DNA of 64,000 bases. Origin: Wallacemonas rigidus (taxonomy: Eukaryota; Euglenozoa; Kinetoplastea; Trypanosomatida; Trypanosomatidae). Every line of letters begins with the position of its first letter. The first letter of the stretch is position 1. Under the pieces are notes generated by a model that searched no databases, was not told the origin of the DNA, and saw nothing but the letters and a program-made list of their open reading frames with translations. Where the stretch lies: assembly GCA_030849045.1 (NCBI GenBank), contig JASAOL010000610.1, positions 62,001 to 126,000 of the forward strand, read 5' to 3'. Position numbers and translations under genes: made by a program. Shown in pieces: positions 27,015-36,695 of the stretch.

Positions 27015-29021
27015 ATGCAGGCGTCTCGTGTGAGTGCGCCTGGCACCCATAGATCGACTGCGCGCGAGGAGACGGAGCAGTTTCTCGTCTCCGCGCTGCT
27101 CCACTGGCCGTACACGCCAGACGCAGACAGCCCCTCTGTGCTGCTGTTGAGCCCCTCCGGCAACGGCAAGAGTCACCTCATTCACCACGCCGTCCGCCGT
27201 GCGCGGTCCTTGATAGCGCCGCCCCATGCCTCGGAGCCACCAGCATCTTCGTCTAGCTCTGTTTCGAAAGTGCTGGTGGTGACGCCGTCTCTGGCAGACG
27301 CGATCGCCTCCCAGCAGCGCGATGGGGCGACGAGCCTGCGCGCAGTCTGTCGTCGCGCAGCCGTGTCGGCGATACAACGCAGCGCCGCAGTCCCGTCCTC
27401 GTCGACGGACACGTGGGCCGTGCTCGTGCATTTCGATCACACGGAGCACTTCCTCTGTGCAGACGGGGACGCGGCCTCCGCCACCGGGGGCACTGGTGGC
27501 GCCAACAGGACGGAGAGCCGCGACCAAGAGGCGGCTGAGTCGGGACTGGCAGCATTCAGCGCGTACCCGGCGCTTATGGCGGACCTGTATGCGGTGCTCC
27601 GTGGCTGCCCGCCCCTCTTCAGCCACGAGGAGTGTCTGCAGCTTCACCTGCGGCGCATCGTATTTGCTGCGTCATTTAGTACGGAGCGTGGCGGGCTCGA
27701 CTTGCATCCGTTCGCGCGTGAGAAGTTGTTCGATATCCGGTGCCACCTCAGCACGCCGAGCGAGACGGAGCGGCGACTATTCTTCCTCCGTTATCTGGCT
27801 CGCAGTGCCGAGGCCGACGCCACCGCAAACAATCTACACCCCCTGGCTCAGCGCACCGGTGGCTTGACCTACGCAGGACTCGTCGAAGTCGCCGATCTGT
27901 GGCGCTGGCAACAACGACAGGAGCCGCAAGGCACACAACGGCCAGAAACAACTACCCCGCTGATCGCATCGGCGGCAGCGCAGCGCGTCGTAGCGCGCTT
28001 TCGTGCAAGCGGCACCGTTGCGGCTCAACAGTGCCGTCACAGTGCTGGTTTCATCGATGTGCAGGTCACGCGCTGGGACGACATTGCCGGAATGGAGAGT
28101 GTCAAGATTCAGCTCCAGCAGATGGTGACGAGACCGCTGCTGCACTACGCGCAGTACCAGCAGCGTGGCGTACGGCACTCGACAGGGGTGCTGCTGCACG
28201 GGCCACCGGGCACGGGGAAGACAATGCTCGCCAAGGCCATGGCGACAGAACTGAACGCATCATTCATATACATTGACCTGCCGGAGCTCGTGCAGGCGGA
28301 AGTCGGCGAGTCTGAACGAAAGCTCAAAGCCTTTTTCGATGTCGCCCGTCAGCGTAGTCCTGCGGTCATCTTTATGGACGAGCTACAGGCCGCGTTTGGT
28401 GTCCGCTACAACGACCCTGCTCATGGCCCCGCCGTCACCCCGGCCAGTCTCTCCGCGGGCTCCTCACACGATGCGCGTCTTGTCTCACACTTGCTGCAGC
28501 TCCTTGACGCTGCGCAGGAAGATACGTCGCACTTGATCATCTTCGTCGGCGCCACGAATGTCGTGCACCTCTTGGATCCTCTCCTGCTGCGGCCAGGACG
28601 GTTGGACACGCACTTGGCTGTGCCGTTGCCCGACGATGCCGCACGCGAGCGCTTAGCACGGCGTGTCGTGTGTGGCGAGTGGGACGTGTGGTTTGCAGCT
28701 GCCACATCCCAAACAGCACGCGTCCAAGAAGCATTGGTGTCACTCTTTGTAGCTGCGTCACAGGGCATGAGTGGCGCCGAGCTCCGCACAGCCATGTCTG
28801 TCTTCGCACTGCGTCTCGTGCAGGCCTGCTTGTCCGCCGCGACGCCCACCGGCGTCGACTCGTACAAGGGTCAGTCAACCGATGACGACGGCCAGGTCGC
28901 TGAACGTCTGATAGCGTTCTTACAGCGCCAAGGTGGGATACAAGGGGATGCGATAGAAGACGTGCTCAGCGATGCGGCTTTGGCACTTGCCCAGAAGGCT
29001 TTCGCGACCGGCCGCGGGTAA
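27015..29021 (+). CDS. Two-domain AAA+ ATPase (Cdc48/Afg2/Pex-like class)
   Basis: 668 aa. The second domain is a classic AAA module: entry motif WDDIAGMESVKIQLQQM, Walker A GPPGTGKT (K402), Walker B AVIFMDEL (D455-E456), sensor 1 FVGATN and arginine-finger motif RPGRLD (R526, R529). The first domain is degenerate: a Walker A-like SPSGNGKS (K52) survives, but I see no clear Walker B or arginine finger. Two-ring AAA proteins unfold or extract substrates (Cdc48, Afg2, NVL, Pex1/Pex6). There is no room for a large N-terminal adaptor domain, and pore loop 1 reads QAEVGESE, without the usual aromatic residue. The class is sure; the specific orthologue is not. Confidence 0.85.
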   Translation: MQASRVSAPGTHRSTAREETEQFLVSALLHWPYTPDADSPSVLLLSPSGNGKSHLIHHAVRRARSLIAPPHASEPPASSSSSVSKVLVVTPSLADAIASQQRDGATSLRAVCRRAAVSAIQRSAAVPSSSTDTWAVLVHFDHTEHFLCADGDAASATGGTGGANRTESRDQEAAESGLAAFSAYPALMADLYAVLRGCPPLFSHEECLQLHLRRIVFAASFSTERGGLDLHPFAREKLFDIRCHLSTPSETERRLFFLRYLARSAEADATANNLHPLAQRTGGLTYAGLVEVADLWRWQQRQEPQGTQRPETTTPLIASAAAQRVVARFRASGTVAAQQCRHSAGFIDVQVTRWDDIAGMESVKIQLQQMVTRPLLHYAQYQQRGVRHSTGVLLHGPPGTGKTMLAKAMATELNASFIYIDLPELVQAEVGESERKLKAFFDVARQRSPAVIFMDELQAAFGVRYNDPAHGPAVTPASLSAGSSHDARLVSHLLQLLDAAQEDTSHLIIFVGATNVVHLLDPLLLRPGRLDTHLAVPLPDDAARERLARRVVCGEWDVWFAAATSQTARVQEALVSLFVAASQGMSGAELRTAMSVFALRLVQACLSAATPTGVDSYKGQSTDDDGQVAERLIAFLQRQGGIQGDAIEDVLSDAALALAQKAFATGRG

Positions 29022-29605
29022 AGACCGCTTAGTGTCCAGTGCAGACATGTCGGTGTGCGTGTGTGTGGATACGTGTAAGGACGTCGCCGTCGAGTAATGC
29101 GCTTTTAAAAAAAAAAAACCACAGCGGTCACAAGTGGCTACACGCTTGCAGAAAAGAAAAGAAAAGAAACACAGAGCCAAAAGGCAACGATCAGTACAGT
29201 GTGGCGCGCTCTTCTGTGTCGCACAGGAGAACTCCTCAGTCTGTCTGTGTGAAACAGCAAATGTGTGTTTCCTGTCAGCAGCGTCCTGTGGAAACGAGCG
29301 CGGCCGCCTGCCCATTGTAGCCTGCGCACCAACAGTTCTCTCTCCCCGTCGCGTTCTTTAGCCGAGCCGATACGCAGTACGCTTCGTACATGACTTCCTT
29401 CTTCTTCGCTACATCACACTACCCTACCATCAAAACACACAAAAACGCACAAACGATGCCGTACATCATATCCATTGCCCTCTCTCTCTCTCATTTGGTC
29501 TCAAGGCGAACAAATACGTGTCGTTGTGCATCTCTCGTGTATGCTGATGCATGTGCTCGTTATTGCGACGCATTCCTTTCGCCTCCTTTTTTTTTTCAAT
29601 TTTGA
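29022..29605. other. Spacer (AAA+ gene to large hypothetical)
   Basis: No gene. It has an A-run (29107-29118), an AAAAG repeat (29152-29167), a CT repeat (29481-29492) with AG 29504-29505, and a T-run (29587-29596). Confidence 0.7.
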
Positions 29606-32137
29606 ATGTACGATGAGTACCGCACTGTACCTTCGGACCAGGCTGCGGTCACACCACGGCAGCAGCAGAAGCAGGAGCAGTTGCTGCGTGCTCTCGTCCG
29701 CAGTCCTCGGTCAGACCAAGGCTCCACCGACGTGACGTCGACCACACCTGGTTTGCGCGACTTGTTGAACCGCTCCGCCGAATGGCAAGCGAAACGACAA
29801 GCGAACCTTCAGCGGGCGCGCGATGCGCGACGGGGGGCAGAGGCAGCCAAAGACGATGGCAGCGTGTACGAATTTCAACCGCGTCTCTGTCACCCAGCTA
29901 GCCCGCATCGTCGCAGTGCGGATGCGTACTACACCGCGCAGTGTGAGTGGCAGCAGAAGGTGTCAGAGAAGCGCGAGATGCAGCGTCGTCAGGCAGAGAA
30001 GGAGGCGGCGGACGCACTGACGCAGTCCATCGCCGCCGTGCGCCGCATCCGTGAGGCGAATAAGGCCCGCGTACCGCTTCGCGCGTACGCTTCACCTAGT
30101 GACCCACGTCCACGCCGAGAGGCACCGAAGCCGTCACCACGCAGTGCCCCGGAGCCCGGTCGGCATCGGGGCGAGGCCCACGATGAGCTGGGAGTGAAGG
30201 CGGCCACAGGCAGTCCCACACGAACGGCGTCAGGTGTGCTTGTGTTGGCCACAGAGACGCGCCGCTCAGTGACAAGGTCTGCAAAGCCGGCGGAGACGCC
30301 ACACCGTCCACAGCCACACCCAGCGGCGGCCCTCGTAGCCCGCTCGGCCTCTGCCTGTCGTGCCTGCGCGCCGCGTCAAGAGCGCGAAGAGGCCAAACTT
30401 TCCGCAGCGCGGCACCTCTCCAGGGCGGAGGAAGTCCAACTGGTGGCGCGTCTCGTTGCGCCGACGGCGTGTGCACACGCGTCGCACGGTCACGCCACGG
30501 CAGACAAATCCGTCGAGACGCGCGTGGGAAAAGATGAGATTGTTCCGCCGTCGGCAAATGCGGCGCGGGCATTCCTCGCGCGTCAGGCGCTGTGGGCACG
30601 TAAAGCGCAGCTCCACCGCCAAGAGGCCAAGGAACGCGTCGACGCGCGTCGTACAGAAGCTTGGGAGCGGGAGTGCACCTTCGCACCTCAGATCTCCCCG
30701 CGCTCACGGGCTCTGGCCTCACACTACGCCGACCACCTGGCTGCGTTTTTGTGCGGAGATGACAGTCGCTCCTCGCCCGTACAGCCCGAAGGGACGGCGC
30801 TGGAGCGCTTGGCTCTTGTCAGCGGGAACGGCGACGACGAAGGTGACGAAACGAGCGGGCCGCGCACAGGGTCGTGGACGAGGGCGGAAGCGGCCGCCGT
30901 GGCTGCACAGCTTGAGTTCTGCGAGCCGCGCATCAATCGCCCGCGCCAGCCGCGCTCACCTGACCCCGTGCGGCGCTTGCTGCGGTACACTGATAAGTCA
31001 CAACTGCGTCTCGTGTGTCCTGCGGGTGTCGCCAAACCGCAGCGGTCTCGACTTCTTCCTGCTCCGCGAGTGGCAGCACCTGCGCGAGCCTCTCGCACAT
31101 CCTCTTCTTCTTCTGTGACGCGCACCGACCCCACAGAGTCCATCGACGTCGCGTCGGCCGACAACAGACAAGAACGCCGCACTTATATGGCGGCAGCTGC
31201 CACTGCAGAGGAACAAGACGAAGACGATAAGGACGATGGCGCTTCGGTGGCACACATGTCGGCGCAATCTTGGCCGACACCACCACCCACATCACGACGA
31301 TCCCCACTGTCCCTCGCGCGGGACGACGACAAGCACGCCGATCCTATCGAGAACGTGAGCATCACCAGCAGCCGTGCGCGGTACCAACAGGCCCGCGCGC
31401 AGCCGTCGTTGACAGTGCCACCCGCCTTGGATCAAGAGTCGACGTGCTGGGTCGCTGAAAAAGCCGGCTCACCTCGGGCGTCGCCGCGTTGGTCGGCATC
31501 GGCGCTTTGGTCAGAAGAAGCGTTCGACAGGTCGCCCAGTACACTTCATAAAGACGTGCCGCAGGCAGTCGTGCGTGTGCAGCCGCATTGGATGCCCGAC
31601 AGTCCGATCAAATTGCCCTCGCCTCCTGAGAGCGTCGGATCGGAGGGGACCGTGCAGAGCGCGGAAGACTCTCATGTGGCCTACGCGCCGCAGGATGATG
31701 ACCGCATGCTAAGCGCGTGGTGGCACCGGCTGTGTCGGGCGCCTGTCAGCGCCGTCGCGCACGGTATGAACCAGCACGCCGTCTCCTCTTCGTCGCACGC
31801 ACCGCCCCGTTCTCCTTCCGTGACGACGGTGTCTCGTCTCCCATTGGAAAGCGCCCTTCACGCGATGCAGGCGTTGTGTGAGATGCTCGGCACCGCGGCA
31901 CCTCTGCGACCTCGGCTTGGTTTCGAGCCCTCTTTTTCCGATATGCCCTCTGATGCAGACGGTCACACACGGCGTTTCAACGTGTACCTGGTCCTGCCCC
32001 GACTTGACGACAGCAAGCCGTTCGTGCGCACCACCTACCACACCCCACTCGACGGCACTATTGTTTACGCTGATTTCGTCAAGCTGTACAGTTGGTTGCT
32101 GGCGTCTGGCGCACCGGCGGAGGCGTGGGCCGCGTAA
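29606..32137 (+). CDS. Large charged protein with CTFxP-type motifs, function unknown
   Basis: 843 aa from the ATG at 29606. No named family recognised. Three similar short motifs, VYEFQPRLC (about residue 90), CTFAPQISPRSR (about 357) and EFCEPRINRP (about 435), recall the [CE]-x-F-x-P-x-[IL] motif recurring in kinetoplastid cytoskeletal and flagellar hypotheticals. Between them are Arg/Ala/Gln/Glu-rich, probably helical stretches (RQANLQRARDARRG; EKREMQRRQAEKEAADAL). A long disordered Ser/Pro-rich middle follows, and a more ordered C-terminus (about 745-843: FNVYLVLPRLDDSKPFVRTT, then VYADFVKLYSWLL). The nearest clear acceptor (AG 29504-29505) leaves upstream ATGs, so the start is less sure than for its neighbours. 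Confidence 0.78.
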   Translation: MYDEYRTVPSDQAAVTPRQQQKQEQLLRALVRSPRSDQGSTDVTSTTPGLRDLLNRSAEWQAKRQANLQRARDARRGAEAAKDDGSVYEFQPRLCHPASPHRRSADAYYTAQCEWQQKVSEKREMQRRQAEKEAADALTQSIAAVRRIREANKARVPLRAYASPSDPRPRREAPKPSPRSAPEPGRHRGEAHDELGVKAATGSPTRTASGVLVLATETRRSVTRSAKPAETPHRPQPHPAAALVARSASACRACAPRQEREEAKLSAARHLSRAEEVQLVARLVAPTACAHASHGHATADKSVETRVGKDEIVPPSANAARAFLARQALWARKAQLHRQEAKERVDARRTEAWERECTFAPQISPRSRALASHYADHLAAFLCGDDSRSSPVQPEGTALERLALVSGNGDDEGDETSGPRTGSWTRAEAAAVAAQLEFCEPRINRPRQPRSPDPVRRLLRYTDKSQLRLVCPAGVAKPQRSRLLPAPRVAAPARASRTSSSSSVTRTDPTESIDVASADNRQERRTYMAAAATAEEQDEDDKDDGASVAHMSAQSWPTPPPTSRRSPLSLARDDDKHADPIENVSITSSRARYQQARAQPSLTVPPALDQESTCWVAEKAGSPRASPRWSASALWSEEAFDRSPSTLHKDVPQAVVRVQPHWMPDSPIKLPSPPESVGSEGTVQSAEDSHVAYAPQDDDRMLSAWWHRLCRAPVSAVAHGMNQHAVSSSSHAPPRSPSVTTVSRLPLESALHAMQALCEMLGTAAPLRPRLGFEPSFSDMPSDADGHTRRFNVYLVLPRLDDSKPFVRTTYHTPLDGTIVYADFVKLYSWLLASGAPAEAWAA

Positions 32138-32749
32138 CGCTGTGTGTATTAGTTCCGCCACCGCAACGGCATCTTGTGTTTCCTCCGTTTCCTTTTTTTT
32201 CCCCTCTACATGCCCTAGATCTGAAATGCATCACTTGTAGCAGTTTGACTTATTTGCTGTGCGCTCCTGCACGTGTCTTTTCAAATACCGACAATGTCCA
32301 AAGCTGAAAAAAAAAATGTCAAAAGAAGCTTGAAGCAGGCGCGCACAAGCGGTGGTCGTCGGGCCCTTCCCTCTCCCTGTATTCGTCTTGGTGAGTAAGC
32401 GCGGCTGCATGACAGGTCCTACTCATCTCGGCCAAGGTGCGCATGCGCGGCTCTTGCCGCCTCGTCTCTCCTTCATCTGCGCGAAAAAACGGATTTCTTT
32501 CTACTGGACTTGAGCGCACAGACGCATTCTCTGTCATCCCTGCTCACCCCCACCCCCACCCCCTGCCGTTCCCTCCCTTTTCGGCTTTTTCCCTCGACTT
32601 CCCTATCATACGCTACACATGCGCATTTCTGTACGCGACCTCTCTTTTCTCGGCGCCACAAGGTCCACCGCCCTCAACGCATTCTCGTTTTCTGTCCATT
32701 TTTTTTTTCTTTCGACGCCTCACAGCTCCGTTTTTTACTATCGTGAAAG
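32138..32749. other. Spacer (large hypothetical to DUF423 copy 1)
   Basis: No gene. It contains T- and A-runs, a C-run series (32538-32562: CCC, then three C5 runs) that could form a G-quadruplex on the opposite strand, and a poly-T (32699-32708) leading to AG 32724-32725. Confidence 0.7.
32699..32725 (+). promoter_or_regulatory. Predicted spliced-leader acceptor for DUF423 copy 1
   Basis: A poly-T/CT tract ends at AG 32724-32725, leaving a 24-nt leader without an upstream ATG. Confidence 0.65.
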
Positions 32750-33166
32750 ATGTCCACGCCCATGGTCTCAACTGCCACCACCGCCTGCAACGCCGCGATG
32801 ATTTTCTCCGGCGTCAGCGGTGCGCTGGCCGTCACATTCGGTGCCCTCGGCTCTCACGCCTTCCTCACCTCCATGGACCCCATCCAGTTTAAGGCGTACA
32901 ACATCGCCAACCAGTACCACATTGTACACTCACTCGCCATGCTCGTGACCGCCGCCGCCGCGCCGCGTGCCTCGAACCCTCAGGTGTCCAAGTGCCTGTG
33001 GTGGGCGTACGGCTGCTTCGCGACCGGCACGGTCATGGTCGCGACGTCCCGCTACATCCACAGCACGCTCCACAAACCAGAGTGCCTGACCAAGGTTGCA
33101 GCCCTTGGTGCAGGTGTGCTGCTCGGCGGCTGGGTCTGTGTGGCGGCGGCGGCCGTAGCCGCCTAA
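32750..33166 (+). CDS. DUF423/TMEM256-like membrane protein, copy 1
   Basis: 138 aa, four predicted membrane helices. The N-terminal helix AAMIFSGVSGALAVTFGALGSH and the following core with FKAYNIANQYHIVHSLAML match the DUF423 (YgdD/TMEM256) family, whose hallmark is a Gly-rich first helix (GAFGAH-like) followed by an [AT]-x-x-Y-x-x-x-H motif. The family is widespread in bacteria and eukaryotes with no established biochemical role; human TMEM256 has been associated with mitochondria. Helices are about 14-38, 58-75, 83-100 and 112-136. A diverged second copy lies 1.5 kb downstream. Family call good; function unknown. Confidence 0.85.
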   Translation: MSTPMVSTATTACNAAMIFSGVSGALAVTFGALGSHAFLTSMDPIQFKAYNIANQYHIVHSLAMLVTAAAAPRASNPQVSKCLWWAYGCFATGTVMVATSRYIHSTLHKPECLTKVAALGAGVLLGGWVCVAAAAVAA

Positions 33167-34703
33167 GACCCGCAACGACGGTCCCGCACCAAAAAATAAT
33201 AATAAAGAAAAAAGAAAAAAAATAAAGGAAACTGAAGAACACCAAGGAAAGGAAAGACTCACGATGGTGGAGGGGGAACGAGTCCACGAGATGAGGTCGG
33301 GCGCGTGCGTCGCATTGACTCAGTCGTAAGCAAAGCATAGAGAGGCGCACAACAACACGCGAAAACAAAATAGTGACGTGTGGCAACGCTCTTTCGCCGC
33401 GGGGACAAGAGAAGAAAAGATGTGTGGAAATGCAAACGGGGGATAAGTGTGACACGCGGCTTAGTAGCAATGGAACATTGCGAATCGACAACAAAACCAG
33501 TGCCTAACGCCTTGTGCATTGCACACGTTGGTATCGATGATAGTCCGACTCGTGTTTTTTCTCCGCCCCTGTGTACCCTGCATTTGATGTTGTTGTTGTT
33601 CTCACTCGATGTGTGCGTAGTTGTCTGTCTCAGATGCATACTGGATTGAAGTTCTTTCGCTGGTCGCGTGTTTCTGCTGTTGATGATCGCATCAGGTGAC
33701 GCACTATTTTTTGTCAGCACACAAACACACAGCCGTCTCATTGTTCTTTTCCTTTTCTTTGTTGGTCTTCTGTTTATGTTTCGCCAAACTACCGTTCACC
33801 CAACTTTATTTCTCCTCTTTTTGTCAACTTCAAAAACAAATACTACAACCTCTTCTTCTCTTTTAAAGGTCGCCTTCTCTCTCTCTCTCTCTGATGGCTT
33901 TCGGGGTATTCTGCGCTCGCGTACTCCACAGGTGACGAGGTTGGAGGAAATCAAGTCGGGCGATGGGAAGAGATGAGCGACAAGCAATTAAAAGGAAAAA
34001 AAACGAGCACGGTATGCTTCGTTCTCAACACCGACACCACTCGACCTGTTTCCGACGGTGATCCTCATGGACAGTCACTGACAAGGTTGTGTAGCACCGA
34101 TCACTGAGTGACGTGTGCGCGGTCAAACGAAGAAAGCGAGCGTCACCATGTTCGTCGACTGAACAACCACCCAACCAGCTAAGGCGAGTATTTCTCCGTT
34201 GTTTGTCTCCCTCCGTCTATCTGGCGGCAAAAGAAAAGAGAGAAAAAGAGAGATAGCAGCGCAAATTGATTTCTCTCTTTGTGTGTATCTACGGGCTCCA
34301 CAGCCGTGTATATATCATGAACACCCCGGCGATGGCGAAGAAGATCGGTCGTCACACACTTCTTTCGTCACGGTGATGTTCCCGTCACGCAGCGACTACG
34401 CACACGTTTCGTGTGCTCACGAAGTCGTTCCTACTCCCCCGAGCACATTAATGCCCTGTTTCATAGGTGGCTATGCACGACTGCGCTCGGTCCGTACCCA
34501 CCCGTACTTCTGTGATGTTTCTCTCTCTCCACTATGTGATCGCCACTCTCACATCAACTGCTCTCATTCTCTCTCCCTTTTTTTTTTCATCTGGTTTCCG
34601 CACACTCAAGGTTCACATTACTTCTCGTCTTATCGATTCTCTCCTCATTGTCCCAATCACACACCAACACACGTAAAAGAAAAAAAAACTCTTGATCGAG
34701 CTC
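33167..34703. other. 1.5 kb spacer between the two DUF423 genes
   Basis: No supported gene. A-rich just after the first stop (33192-33232), a GTT repeat (33588-33600), T-rich tracts (33738-33790, 33805-33830), a CT repeat (33877-33892) and a CT/T tract (34563-34590) leading to AG 34609-34610. Confidence 0.65.
34563..34610 (+). promoter_or_regulatory. Predicted spliced-leader acceptor for DUF423 copy 2
   Basis: A CT/T tract is followed by AG 34609-34610; the 93-nt leader has no ATG before 34704. Confidence 0.6.
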
Positions 34704-35108
34704 ATGTCCGCTGTTACTGCTGAATCTGCCGCGAAGATCCCTTTGATGCTCGCGGGTGCGGTCGGTGTGAGCAGCATCGTCTGCGACGCCATTGGTATCC
34801 GTATCAAGAATCGCCTCGTCGCGCGTCACCGCCGCGCCTGGCAGACTGCGAACAACTATCACATGGTGCACAGTGCCGTGCTGCTCGGTATCGCCTATAT
34901 GATGACCCTCGCCAAGAGTCCCGAGTCCAAGTCCTACCTGAACAAGGGTTTCTGGTGCGTCCTGGCTGGTGCCCTCGGCTTTGGCGGCTCCATTTACGGT
35001 TTGTGCCTTCAAGTCGCTCCCAAGTGGTTGGGTCCCATGACCCCCACCAGTGGCCTTATTCTCACCCAAGGGTGGGTGTACTGCGGCCTGGCGGGTCTCT
35101 ACTGGTAA
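34704..35108 (+). CDS. DUF423/TMEM256-like membrane protein, copy 2
   Basis: 134 aa from the first ATG; a TTG lies in frame 4 codons earlier. The core ANNYHMVHSAVLLGIAYMM parallels ANQYHIVHSLAML of copy 1, and both have about four membrane helices in the same layout. The first helix (LMLAGAVGVSSIVCDAIGI) has lost the Gly-Ser-His end seen in copy 1 and is followed by a basic segment (RIKNRLVARHRR). Sequence divergence is high, so this is an old tandem duplication rather than a recent one. It may have a different partner or membrane from copy 1. Its 3' flank carries a strong G-quadruplex motif (35264-35296). Confidence 0.8.
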   Translation: MSAVTAESAAKIPLMLAGAVGVSSIVCDAIGIRIKNRLVARHRRAWQTANNYHMVHSAVLLGIAYMMTLAKSPESKSYLNKGFWCVLAGALGFGGSIYGLCLQVAPKWLGPMTPTSGLILTQGWVYCGLAGLYW

Positions 35109-35260
35109 GATGGATGCACAGTCGCTCGCCAAGCGGCGAAAACAGCAAACGCAGGCCACAACATGAAGAACGCAACGGAAAGGAGGTGGACCGCGTGGTC
35201 ACCAGCGCCAGATGAAGAAAAGAAAAAAAGGAAGTCGCGTCTTTGTGCCTTCTCGACGTC

Positions 35261-35299
35261 TGTGGGTGTGGGTGTGGGTGTGGGTGTGGGCGTGGGTGT
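35261..35299 (+). repeat. (GTGGGT)n hexanucleotide repeat, G-quadruplex motif
   Basis: Six GGG runs (35264, 35270, 35276, 35282, 35288, 35294) separated by exactly three bases on the + (transcribed) strand, about 155 nt after the DUF423 copy 2 stop codon. It fits the consensus G3 with short loops, so DNA or RNA quadruplex formation is expected. Confidence 0.9.
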
Positions 35300-36048
35300 C
35301 CGCCTCACCTCCTGTATCGATTTATGCGCCGCTGCTGCTTCTCATCGACTACCACAATTTCCTTTTTCGTTTACCAACTCCACAAAAGTAAGTCCAACTG
35401 ACCGGCAGGCACGAGCAGAAATAAAACAAGAAGATGCACGTCTGTCCGTACCGTTAATCTCAATAACTCCAACTTGTGAAACCAAATTCACTCAGAGAAA
35501 AAAAAAGCAAACCACTCTTCAAAAAAAAAAAATGAAGCGCGGGCCTCAAATCAACTTTTCGTCTCGTCGTTCATCTGAAGTATTGACTCCGTAGAGGGAC
35601 GCGTGCCACGGGCAATGTACGTTCGTGCTAAATTTTTCTGTCCACCCTGTCGGTCCTACGTCCTCCACACTCTTCTACCACTCAGTGTGGTCTCTAAGCA
35701 TCAAAAACAACAAAAAAGGGACGAAACGTGAGGGTCACGGCGACTCGGAGTAGCCGCCCGCCCCTGCCCCTTTGACTTGCGATGCTGCTGCGCTCTACAG
35801 ACTTAGTGCCGTGCGTGCAACGCCGCGCCTGACACCAAACCATAGCGGTGTACTCAGAAAATGAAACTGAGCTTGCTGGTCTCCCTCACTCGAGTTGTTG
35901 TTGTCTCAAGTGGCTATGAGAAGATAAAACTCGGCGATGACCCTTCCATAACGGTGACCGGCGCTGCTCGTTTGCCAGCGCTGCCTTCGAGAACTTTGAC
36001 GATCATCACATCCCTGCACGTTATTCTTCGCTCTCTCCTCTATACATG

Positions 36049-36093
36049 TCTTTTTTTTTCTGTGTTTTCTTTTGTTGTTTTTTTCCTGTCAAG
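36049..36093 (+). promoter_or_regulatory. Predicted spliced-leader acceptor for small acidic protein gene
   Basis: A T-rich tract ends at AG 36092-36093; the 128-nt A-rich leader has no ATG before 36222. Confidence 0.6.
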
Positions 36094-36221
36094 GTGTGAA
36101 ACGCCCAACGGAAGGACCCACCTACGACTAAAAGCAATTGAAGCCAACAGTGACAGTGAGTGGGGAGAAACAAGAAGAAGGAAAAAAAAAAACAAAAAAA
36201 AAGACACCCGCGGTACGCGTC

Positions 36222-36695
36222 ATGGCACCAAAAGTCAACGCTGCAAAAGCGCCGACACCGCCGCCAAGCGGCTCGACAGCGTTGCAAGACCCGCTGCTAC
36301 AAGGCACGTACGTGCACAACGACGCGGACGATTTTCAGTCGCCGTCGCACGACCTCGACGACTTCGACGAACGCCTCATTAGCGGACAGCCAGCACACTC
36401 ACCGGCAGCCGGTGGCCAGAAGAAGGTCGCAGCTGGCTCCGGTGCGAAGGCCGTGGCCTTGCAGAAGCAGATCAAGACGGGTGGTGAGTCCGGGCCGAGG
36501 CGGCCTCCCATGCGATCTAGTTTCGACCACCACACCGCGCCCGCAGCGACCGGCAGTGACAGGGGCGACCACCGTCGCCCCTCAATAACAGAGGATGAAG
36601 CGGACGCCCGTGCACAGCGGCAGCAGGATATTGACGACGTGCGGCATTTAGATGCCCGATTCGGCGCTTCCACGGTGTCGGATGACAGTGACTGA
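36222..36695 (+). CDS. Small hydrophilic acidic protein, function unknown
   Basis: 157 aa from the first ATG; the frame opens upstream at a TTG in the A-rich leader. No family recognised and no membrane segment. The N-terminus is Lys/Ala/Pro-rich; a central patch (ALQDPLLQGTYVHNDADDFQ then HDLDDFDERLISG) looks like a conserved linear motif. The rest is disordered and charged (SITEDEADARAQRQQDIDDV), ending in an acidic STVSDDSD that resembles a CK2 site. It could be an adaptor for membrane traffic or a phosphatase regulator, but that is a guess. Confidence 0.65.
   Translation: MAPKVNAAKAPTPPPSGSTALQDPLLQGTYVHNDADDFQSPSHDLDDFDERLISGQPAHSPAAGGQKKVAAGSGAKAVALQKQIKTGGESGPRRPPMRSSFDHHTAPAATGSDRGDHRRPSITEDEADARAQRQQDIDDVRHLDARFGASTVSDDSD

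Larger units (their letters stand above)
35109..36221. other. Spacer (DUF423 copy 2 to small acidic protein)
   Basis: It contains the GTGGGT repeat/G-quadruplex motif at 35261-35299, A-runs (35502-35510, 35521-35531, 36181-36201) and a T-rich tract (36049-36088) ending at AG 36092-36093. An ATG-initiated 143-codon frame (35163-35594) runs through the G repeat and is not credited. Confidence 0.65.

Noticed and set aside
35163-35594. ATG-initiated 143-codon frame after DUF423 copy 2
   Set aside because: It is built from the GTGGGT repeat (Gly-Val run) and A-runs (Lys runs); no ordered segment. A real small protein cannot be excluded without expression data.
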